This document shows positions 1 to 5,410 of a DNA stretch of 7,292 nt, piece by piece. The notes beneath the pieces are model-generated. The model saw nothing but the letters and a program-made list of their open reading frames with translations. It was not told the DNA's origin and made no database searches. The stretch comes from Bacteroidetes bacterium CG23_combo_of_CG06-09_8_20_14_all_32_9 (GTDB taxonomy: Bacteria; Bacteroidota; Bacteroidia; Bacteroidales; GWA2-32-17), in NCBI GenBank assembly GCA_002771395.1, contig PCSS01000375.1, positions 1 to 7,292 of the forward strand, in the 5' to 3' direction. The position numbers were made by a program, and so were the translations under genes. How positions within the stretch are numbered: the first letter of the stretch is position 1; the number at the start of each line of letters is the position of its first letter.

Positions 1-1
1 T

Positions 2-706
2 AAATTACTTTATACTACAGATTTAACTTTAAATGCCCGCTTTGCATATAACGAGAAATTTGTTATGGGTGAATTTGAACGTATTAGTCTTGGAACAAAG
101 TATCCGGTTGTAAATATTAATTATTCTTATGGGCTTGATGGCGTTTGGAATAATACTTTTCCATACCATAAACTAATTTTAACCGTTGACCATTGGTTTA
201 ATATTTATCCATTCGGTTATTCAAAATATATTTTAGAAGCCGGAAAAATTTGGGGTACTTTGCCTTATCCGCTTTTAAAACTGCACGAAGGAAATCAAAC
301 TTATTTTTTTGATGAGTATGCGTTTAATTTAATGAATTACTATGAATTTGTTAGCGACCAGTGGCTTAGCTTAACTTATATGCATTATTTTGATGGTTTT
401 TTTCTGAATAAATTCCCATTATTGCGTAAACTTAAATGGCGCGAAGTGGCTTGGGGTAAAGCTTTGATAGGTAGTCTTGAACAAAAAAATCGTGATATAA
501 TGGATTTCCCCTCAGGATTAGGAACATTAGACCGTCATCAGGATATTAATCATTTAAAACCTTATGTTGAAGCAGGAATTGGTATCGAAAATATTTTTAA
601 GATTTTACGAATCGATGGAGTTAGGCGGTTTTCATATCTCGACCCTTTAGAGCATCCCAATATTGCAAAATGGGGAATTCGTTTTAGTTTACAATTCAAA
701 TTCTAA
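2..706 (+). CDS. DUF5686-like outer-membrane protein, C-terminal part (5' end outside window)
   Basis: The reading frame is open from the left edge to TAA at 704-706, giving 234 visible residues. The ATG at 65 is internal, because the frame reads sensibly upstream of it (LNARFAYNEKFVMGEF). The sequence alternates aromatic and polar residues in beta-strand style and ends WGIRFSLQFKF. A terminal phenylalanine is typical of barrels inserted into the outer membrane by the BAM complex. The run FLNKFPLLRKLKWREV, followed by a predicted last strand pair, resembles the C-terminus of Bacteroidota DUF5686 proteins, which usually begin with a signal peptide and a carboxypeptidase-regulatory-like domain; both would lie outside the window. 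The family is inferred from recall. The biochemical function of the family is not established to my knowledge. The next gene starts more than 200 bp away, so this is probably the end of its transcription unit. No clear terminator is visible. Confidence 0.82.
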   Translation, partial: KLLYTTDLTLNARFAYNEKFVMGEFERISLGTKYPVVNINYSYGLDGVWNNTFPYHKLILTVDHWFNIYPFGYSKYILEAGKIWGTLPYPLLKLHEGNQTYFFDEYAFNLMNYYEFVSDQWLSLTYMHYFDGFFLNKFPLLRKLKWREVAWGKALIGSLEQKNRDIMDFPSGLGTLDRHQDINHLKPYVEAGIGIENIFKILRIDGVRRFSYLDPLEHPNIAKWGIRFSLQFKF

Positions 707-735
707 TAAGGGTAATTATACTTAAAAAGGTCATT

Positions 736-809
736 AATTGTCATTCGGTTGTCATTAGCTTCGCTGTCATTCGGTTGTATGACTATTGTATGACTATTGA
801 ATGACCATT
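736..809. repeat. Long imperfect palindrome (GTCAT/ATGAC hairpin)
   Basis: Arms 736-755 and 790-809 pair at 18 of 20 positions, counting two G-T pairs; the mismatches are 739/806 and 750/795. The 34-nt loop contains a second small hairpin, GTCAT at 766-770 with ATGAC at 779-783. In all there are four GTCAT motifs (730, 740, 751, 766) followed by three ATGAC motifs (779, 790, 801). No T-run follows, so it does not look like an intrinsic terminator. It resembles a short palindromic intergenic repeat (REP- or MITE-like) of unknown role. Confidence 0.6.
739..778. repeat. 14-bp direct repeat pair
   Basis: TGTCATTCGGTTGT occurs identically at 739-752 and 765-778, 26 bp apart. The spacer holds the small self-complementary run AGCTTCGCT (757-765). 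The pair lies inside the larger palindrome and probably belongs to the same repetitive unit. Confidence 0.7.
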
Positions 810-810
810 G
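778..810. repeat. 11-bp tandem repeat, three copies
   Basis: TATGACTATTG occurs at 778-788 and 789-799. A third copy at 800-810, AATGACCATTG, has two changes. The period is about one helical turn. The array overlaps the right arm of the palindrome, and its ATGAC cores provide the complement of the upstream GTCAT motifs. Confidence 0.75.
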
Positions 811-901
811 TAAATGAGGATTTTAAAAGCGAAGTCCAACAAAGAAAAAGCAATTTTTAGAAGTCCCGTTTAATTTTTCAAAAAATCTTCATCTCATTCA
901 T

Positions 902-909
902 TAACTTTG
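902..909 (+). promoter_or_regulatory. Candidate -7 promoter element of glycyl-tRNA synthetase gene
   Basis: TAACTTTG matches the Bacteroidota -7 consensus TAnnTTTG at every fixed position. If its G is at -7, transcription would start near 916, leaving a leader of about 15 nt before ATG 931. The -33 partner is poor: the nearest T-rich match is TTTC at 876-879, 22 bp upstream. The element overlaps the TTG at 907-909, which argues against that TTG being the translation start. Confidence 0.45.
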
Positions 910-930
910 GCGACTGAAAAATACAATGAT

Positions 931-2466
931 ATGACGCGAGAAGAACTCTTTAAAAAAATCATTAGTCACGCTAAAGAATATGGATTTATTTTTCCATCAA
1001 GTGAAATATATGACGGACTTGCAGCCGTTTACGATTACGGACAATTAGGCTCACTTTTAAAAAACAATATTCGCGATTACTGGTGGCAAAGCATGGTTCA
1101 GCTTCACGAAAATATTGTAGGTATTGATTCAGCAATATTTATGCACCCTACAATATGGAAAGCATCGGGACACGTTGATGCTTTTAACGACATCCTTATT
1201 GATAACAAAGATTCCAAAAAACGTTATCGTGCCGATATGCTTATAGAAGAACATCTTGCAAAAATTGAGGACAAAATAAATAAGGAAGTTGAAAAAGCAA
1301 CAAAACGCTTTGGCGAAAAATTTGACCGCAAAATGTTTATTTCTACCAATCCACGAGTTGTAGAATATAAAAATAAATACGATACTGTAAAAACCCGCTT
1401 TGCAAATGCACTTAACAATAACGACCTTAAAGATTTAAAAAATATTATTGAAGAAGAGAAAATTGTTTGCCCCGTTTCGGGAACCCGCAACTGGACTGAT
1501 GTTCGCCAATTTAACTTAATGTTTTGTGTACAAATGGGGTCTGTTACAGACGATACCGAAACAATTTTTCTTCGTCCTGAAACAGCCCAGGGAATTTTTG
1601 TAAACTTCTTAAATGTATATAAAACCGGCAGGATGAAAATTCCGTTTGGCATTGCACAAACCGGTAAGGCTTTTAGAAATGAGATAGTCGCCCGTCAGTT
1701 TATTTTTCGTATGCGCGAATTTGAACAAATGGAAATGCAGTATTTTGTTAAACCTGGCGAAGAAATGAAATGGTTTGAATACTGGAAAACCACACGCAAA
1801 AAATGGCATTTATCGCTTGGAATCCCCGAACAAAAATATCGTTTTCATGACCACGAAAAATTATCGCATTATGCCAATGCAGCTACCGACATAGAATTTG
1901 AATTTCCTTTTGGATTTAAGGAACTTGAAGGAATACACTCGCGTACAGATTTCGACCTTAAACAACATCAAAAGTACAGCGGTAAAAAACTGCAGTTTTT
2001 TGATGCAGAAACAAACGAAAGTTATGTGCCTTATGTTATTGAAACATCAATTGGGCTTGACCGCATGTTTCTTGCAATAATCAGTTACGCTTATAATGAA
2101 GAAAAACTTGACGATGGCACCGAACGCATCGTATTTCATATTCCGCATATATTAGCTCCAATAAAAATTGCTGTTTTGCCGCTTGTTAAACGAGACGGAA
2201 TGCCAGAAAAAGCCCGTGAAATAATGGGAAATTTAATATATGATTTTATGTGCCAGTACGACGAGAAAGATACCATTGGACGCCGTTACCGCCGCCAAGA
2301 TGCAATTGGCACTCCTTACTGCATAACAATAGACCAGCAAACATTTGAAGACAATACTGTAACAATTCGCGAAAGAGATACAATGAAACAGGAAAGAATT
2401 TCAATTTCAAAAATATCTGAAATTGTAAAGGATAAACTTAATTTCAAAAATAATTTGGGTATGTAA
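931..2466 (+). CDS. glyQS: Glycine--tRNA ligase (alpha2-type glycyl-tRNA synthetase)
   Basis: Cytoplasmic class II aminoacyl-tRNA synthetase that joins glycine to tRNA-Gly using ATP. The 511-residue length fits the single-chain dimeric form, not the separate alpha and beta subunits. Visible landmarks, numbered from ATG 931: N-terminal signature GFIFPSSEIYDG (18-29), FLRPETAQGIF (213-223), motif 2 with FRNE (248-251) and REFEQME (262-268), SRTDFDL before the active-site end, ETS (371-373) leading into motif 3 GLDRMF (375-380), then the anticodon-binding domain from about residue 406 (HILAPIKIAVLPL to the C-terminus), including GRRYRRQDAIGTP. No catalytic motif is missing. The same frame extends 24 bp upstream to a TTG at 907, with an in-frame stop at 871. 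I prefer ATG 931 because MTREELFKK aligns directly with the N-termini I recall for Bacteroidota homologues and because TTG 907 lies in a promoter-like element. Neither start has a Shine-Dalgarno sequence. It is probably monocistronic. Confidence 0.97.
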   Translation: MTREELFKKIISHAKEYGFIFPSSEIYDGLAAVYDYGQLGSLLKNNIRDYWWQSMVQLHENIVGIDSAIFMHPTIWKASGHVDAFNDILIDNKDSKKRYRADMLIEEHLAKIEDKINKEVEKATKRFGEKFDRKMFISTNPRVVEYKNKYDTVKTRFANALNNNDLKDLKNIIEEEKIVCPVSGTRNWTDVRQFNLMFCVQMGSVTDDTETIFLRPETAQGIFVNFLNVYKTGRMKIPFGIAQTGKAFRNEIVARQFIFRMREFEQMEMQYFVKPGEEMKWFEYWKTTRKKWHLSLGIPEQKYRFHDHEKLSHYANAATDIEFEFPFGFKELEGIHSRTDFDLKQHQKYSGKKLQFFDAETNESYVPYVIETSIGLDRMFLAIISYAYNEEKLDDGTERIVFHIPHILAPIKIAVLPLVKRDGMPEKAREIMGNLIYDFMCQYDEKDTIGRRYRRQDAIGTPYCITIDQQTFEDNTVTIRERDTMKQERISISKISEIVKDKLNFKNNLGM

Positions 2467-2489
2467 CAAAAAAGGGGGAAATAAACAAC

Positions 2490-2538
2490 ATCATTTTGCG
2501 ATACAAAATTAAAAAAAATTATCAACAGGCAAAATGAT
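2490..2538. repeat. 10-bp inverted repeat downstream of glycyl-tRNA synthetase gene
   Basis: ATCATTTTGC at 2490-2499 is perfectly complementary to GCAAAATGAT at 2529-2538, with a 29-nt AT-rich spacer that includes a run of A. It starts 24 bp after the stop codon. A 3'-end stem protecting the transcript or a weak terminator is possible, but the arms are AT-rich and no T-tract follows directly. Confidence 0.4.
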
Positions 2539-2626
2539 TGTTAGTAAAAATTTTTGACATATAAAAGTATCCCCGTTTTATTAGAAACATAACAGATAGG
2601 TTTATAAGTTGAAGAGTTTAAAATCT

Positions 2627-2655
2627 ATCAACTAATCAACTTATCAACAATCAAC
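2627..2655. repeat. ATCAAC repeat cluster, four copies
   Basis: The hexamer ATCAAC occurs at 2627-2632, 2635-2640, 2643-2648 and 2650-2655, with periods of 8, 8 and 7 bp. Another copy lies at 2521-2526. Two copies are part of TTATCAACA (2519-2527 and 2641-2649), one mismatch from the DnaA-box consensus TTATCCACA. The regular spacing suggests a protein-binding array or simple sequence slippage; the sequence alone cannot decide. Confidence 0.55.
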
Positions 2656-2663
2656 GATTGATT
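2649..2663. repeat. Small perfect hairpin AATCAA-CGA-TTGATT
   Basis: A 6-bp perfect stem with a 3-nt loop, overlapping the last ATCAAC copy. It is AT-rich and weak as RNA, so a DNA-level operator-like palindrome is as likely as a transcript structure. Confidence 0.35.
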
Positions 2664-2745
2664 TGTGACCGTTCAAAGTAAAACATTTACAGAACTTATA
2701 GTAAAAAATAGGACTCCACCGAATTGTTACATACTCAAATCATAT

Positions 2746-2776
2746 TTTGTAAGCTCTGTGTTTCTTCTTATTTTTG
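2746..2776 (+). promoter_or_regulatory. Bacteroidota-type promoter of the YfhO-like gene
   Basis: TTTG at 2746-2749 (-33 element) is followed after exactly 19 bp by TATTTTTG at 2769-2776, a full match to TAnnTTTG (-7 element). This arrangement is the one used by the primary sigma factor of Bacteroidota. The predicted transcription start is near 2783, giving a leader of about 12 nt before ATG 2795. It is the best-formed promoter in the window. Confidence 0.65.
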
Positions 2777-2794
2777 AGCCAGTAAAATAATTTT

Positions 2795-5242
2795 ATGAAG
2801 TATTTTTCAATTAAATCAGTTACACCACATATAGTGGCTGTAGTAATATTTTTATTAATTACTTATACTTATTTTTCTCCATTGCTTGAAGGTAAACGAC
2901 TTCGTCAGAGTGATATGATGAATTATTATGGGGTAAGTAAAGAAGCCTACGATTATAAAGAAAAAACCGGTGAAATAGCTCTTTGGACTAATAGTATATT
3001 TGGAGGAATGCCTATGTATTTAATAAACAGCGGAGCTAAATCAAATGTGATAATTAAAATACACTGGTTATTTACGTTAGGAGGTGCTAAACCGGCTGGC
3101 ATGGTATTTCTATATTTATTAGGATTTTATATCGCTTTGCTTGCGTTTGGAATAAACCCTTGGTTGAGCATTGCCGGTGCCATTGCTTATGGTTTTTCAT
3201 CGTACTTTTTTATTATTCTTGAACCCGGGCATATTACTAAGGCTATTGCATTAGGATATATGCCAGCCATAGTAGGTGGAGTTTACTTAGCTTACAATAA
3301 GAAATTACTTTTGGGTAGTATAATTACAGGTATGTTTCTTGCTCTTCAATTACTTGTAAATCACATGCAAATAACCTATTATACCCTTATTATTATTTTT
3401 TTTCTCGGATTATTTGAATTTGGCAGGGCTTTTTTAGATAAAAAATTAATTCCTTTTTTCAAAGCCACTGCATTACTTTTTGTAATAGCAGTTCTCGCTA
3501 TGGGAAGTAATTTAACAAATCTTTGGCTTACTTATGAATATGGCAAATATTCAATGCGCAGCAAGTCGGAACTTACATCAAATAATGAAAATAAGACCAC
3601 AGGATTAGATAAAGACTATGCAACTGCATGGAGTTACGGACAATCGGAAACTCTTACATTGTTAATTCCTAATGCAAAAGGAGGGGCTTCGGGAGGCGAG
3701 TTAAGTACAAATTCAGAGACCTACAAATATTTTAACGAAAAATTAGGCTCTGTTCAGGCAAAACAAATTGTAAAACAAATGCCATTATACTGGGGCGACC
3801 AACCTTTCACAAGCGGACCTGTTTATGCCGGTGCTGCTGTAATTTTTCTTTTTGTATTTGGAATGTTTTTAATGAAAGGTCATTTAAAATGGTGGCTTTT
3901 AACAATAACCATTATTTCTATTTTGCTGGCTTGGGGCAAAAACTTTATGGTATTAACCGATTTCTTTTTAGACTATGTGCCCGGGTACAATAAATTCCGC
4001 ACTGTGTCCATGATATTAATTATTGCCGAATTTGCTTTGCCTTTGTTTGCGGTTCTGACACTTAATAATATTCTGAAAGAAGGCATTGAGCGTAAAAAAC
4101 TTATTAAATATTTAAAATGGTCGTTGGGAATTGCAGGTGGATTAATTCTTATTCTGATAGTTATGCCCGGTGCTTTTTTCGATTTTTCTTCGGCAAGCGA
4201 TGCTCAATATGCTCAGGCAGGATATCCTATGAACGAGTTAAAAACTGACCGCGAAAGCCTGTTAAGAATGGATAGCTTGCGTTCATTAGTTTTTATTTTA
4301 CTTATGGCAACTGTTGTTTATTTTTCAGGAATTAAAAAACTTAAAGCAGGTGTTGCTATTTTAATTACAGGTGTACTTTTTATTACAGATATGTGGTCTA
4401 TTAACAAAAGATATGTAAATAATGATATGTTTGTATCAAAAACAGAAGTAAAAACACCGTTCCGACCTTCGCAAGCCGACCTTGAAATTTTAAAAGATAC
4501 CACTCCCGATTACCGTGTGTTAAATGTTGCCGTTAATACTTTTAACGATGCCAGCACTTCTTATTTTCACAAATCTATTGGCGGGTATCATGGAGCTAAA
4601 ATGAAACGCTATCAAGAACTTATAGATAAGCACATAAGCAAAAACAATATGCAGGTTCTAAATATGCTTAACATGAAATATGTAATTGTTACGACCAAAG
4701 AACAAGGACCCGTTGCCCGGCAAAATCCTTTTGCTCTTGGTAATGCATGGTTTGTAAAATCATATAAATTGGTAGCCAATGCCGATAGTGAATTAAATGC
4801 ACTTACTGACTTCAATGCTGCTCAAGAGGCTATTGTTGATAAACGTTTCGAAAGTATGCTTAAAATTTTTAATCCAAATTTCGATTCAATAGCTACAATA
4901 AAATTAACAAAATACTCACCAAATGCTTTATGCTATCAAAGCGAATGTAACAATGAGCAACTTGCAGTTTTTTCTGAAATATATTACGATAAAGGCTGGA
5001 ATGCTTTTATTGATGAAAAAGCTGCACCATATTTTCGTGCAAATTATGTGCTTAGAGCTATGATTATCCCTAAAGGAAAACATAAAATTGAATTTCAATT
5101 TGAGCCACGAGGTTATAGAATTGGCGAAAAAGTATCAATGGCAAGTTCTATTCTTCTTTTATTGCTTTTTGCCGGAACAGTTTTTATCGAAATTCGTAAC
5201 CGCTTAAAAAACAGTGATAATCATAACAAAGTTTCAAGTTAA
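2795..5242 (+). CDS. YfhO-like polytopic membrane protein (putative GT-C-type glycosyltransferase)
   Basis: An 815-residue integral membrane protein. Hydrophobic segments, by eye, are near residues 11-30, 103-120, 123-141, 151-168, 171-190, 192-210, 220-238, 344-360, 365-380, 402-424, 439-458, 495-511, 515-533 and a last one at 780-799. Two large soluble parts lie between them: about 245-340 and about 535-778. The first loop has RQSDMMNYYG (37-46), where the acidic residue suits the catalytic position in GT-C enzymes, and GHITKAIALGYMP (145-157) is typical of the family as I recall it. The C-terminal stretch SEIYYDKGWNAFID, ending in a single membrane anchor, also fits YfhO-like proteins. Firmicute YfhO proteins have been linked to glycosylating cell-wall polymers with lipid-linked sugars; the substrate in Bacteroidota is unknown, so the enzyme role is inference. 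The start is secure: an in-frame TAA at 2783 leaves no room for a longer version, and a promoter lies just upstream. It is probably transcribed alone. Confidence 0.85.
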   Translation: MKYFSIKSVTPHIVAVVIFLLITYTYFSPLLEGKRLRQSDMMNYYGVSKEAYDYKEKTGEIALWTNSIFGGMPMYLINSGAKSNVIIKIHWLFTLGGAKPAGMVFLYLLGFYIALLAFGINPWLSIAGAIAYGFSSYFFIILEPGHITKAIALGYMPAIVGGVYLAYNKKLLLGSIITGMFLALQLLVNHMQITYYTLIIIFFLGLFEFGRAFLDKKLIPFFKATALLFVIAVLAMGSNLTNLWLTYEYGKYSMRSKSELTSNNENKTTGLDKDYATAWSYGQSETLTLLIPNAKGGASGGELSTNSETYKYFNEKLGSVQAKQIVKQMPLYWGDQPFTSGPVYAGAAVIFLFVFGMFLMKGHLKWWLLTITIISILLAWGKNFMVLTDFFLDYVPGYNKFRTVSMILIIAEFALPLFAVLTLNNILKEGIERKKLIKYLKWSLGIAGGLILILIVMPGAFFDFSSASDAQYAQAGYPMNELKTDRESLLRMDSLRSLVFILLMATVVYFSGIKKLKAGVAILITGVLFITDMWSINKRYVNNDMFVSKTEVKTPFRPSQADLEILKDTTPDYRVLNVAVNTFNDASTSYFHKSIGGYHGAKMKRYQELIDKHISKNNMQVLNMLNMKYVIVTTKEQGPVARQNPFALGNAWFVKSYKLVANADSELNALTDFNAAQEAIVDKRFESMLKIFNPNFDSIATIKLTKYSPNALCYQSECNNEQLAVFSEIYYDKGWNAFIDEKAAPYFRANYVLRAMIIPKGKHKIEFQFEPRGYRIGEKVSMASSILLLLLFAGTVFIEIRNRLKNSDNHNKVSS

Positions 5243-5247
5243 TATCT

Positions 5248-5288
5248 TGTAATATATCCAACATGAGCCTATTACATCCCGTTTTTTT
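5248..5288 (+). terminator. Possible weak terminator after YfhO-like gene
   Basis: TGTAATA at 5248-5254 pairs with TATTACA at 5270-5276 across a 15-nt loop. A run of seven T follows at 5282-5288. The stem is short and AT-only apart from one G-C pair, and five bases separate it from the T-run, so this is a tentative call. Confidence 0.3.
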
Positions 5289-5326
5289 CATCAACTTATT
5301 TGCTGTATTGGTAACAAAGCCTAACA

Positions 5327-5343
5327 GGTTTATCAAATAAACC
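5327..5343. promoter_or_regulatory. Perfect 17-bp palindrome (7-bp arms) upstream of sensor kinase gene
   Basis: GGTTTAT (5327-5333), CAA, ATAAACC (5337-5343) form a perfect inverted repeat 67 bp before the kinase start. No T-run follows, so it is not a standard terminator. It lies upstream of the promoter-like sequence at 5381, where an operator for a dimeric regulator would be plausible. That role is inference. Confidence 0.4.
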
Positions 5344-5380
5344 GTCTATCATAAAACATTAGCAAATTGTGTATCGTAAA

Positions 5381-5388
5381 CATATTTG
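5381..5388 (+). promoter_or_regulatory. Weak candidate -7 element for sensor kinase gene
   Basis: CATATTTG matches TAnnTTTG at five of six fixed positions and would place the transcript start near 5395, with a 16-nt leader like those proposed for the two upstream genes. There is no convincing -33 element at the right distance. A second five-of-six match, TTTATTTG at 5395-5402, would give an almost leaderless transcript. Confidence 0.25.
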
Positions 5389-5406
5389 GTATAATTTATT
5401 TGGTAT
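5383..5406. repeat. 10-bp direct repeat abutting kinase start
   Basis: TATTTGGTAT is repeated exactly at 5383-5392 and 5397-5406 with a 14-bp period; the second copy ends 4 bp before ATG 5411. Because each copy overlaps a promoter-like TTTG, the repeat could be a regulator-binding site or a duplicated promoter element. Confidence 0.6.
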
Positions 5407-5410
5407 TATT

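Larger units (their letters stand above)
2467..2794. other. 328-bp gene-free region between glycyl-tRNA synthetase and YfhO-like gene
   Basis: I see no plausible coding frame and no tRNA-like fold on either strand. The region contains a 10-bp inverted repeat (2490-2538), a cluster of ATCAAC repeats (2627-2655), a small hairpin (2649-2663), a further inverted repeat of 9-bp arms (2604-2612 with 2636-2644) and a good promoter at its right end (2746-2776). No clear intrinsic terminator follows the synthetase gene. It could hide a small RNA, but nothing in the sequence demonstrates one. Confidence 0.6.

Noticed and set aside
707..906. Possible CRISPR array from the regular repeats
   Set aside because: The units are only 11 to 14 bp with no regular spacers, and no cas genes are present.
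1224..1809. Open antisense frames of 142 and 66 codons opposite the synthetase gene
   Set aside because: They lie wholly inside a certain gene, give no recognisable protein and are what AT-rich coding DNA often produces on the opposite strand.
1898..2080. 60-codon + strand frame inside the synthetase gene
   Set aside because: It is a frame-shifted shadow of the anticodon-proximal part of the synthetase, with no independent evidence.
2723..2749. Alternative promoter using TTG 2724-2726 and TATTTTG 2743-2749
   Set aside because: The -7 match is one base short and spacing is wrong, while TTTG 2746 with TATTTTTG 2769 fits perfectly.
2467..2794. Possible replication origin because of near-DnaA boxes
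   Set aside because: Both boxes carry a mismatch, there are only two, and no replication genes are nearby; AT-rich spacers yield such matches by chance.
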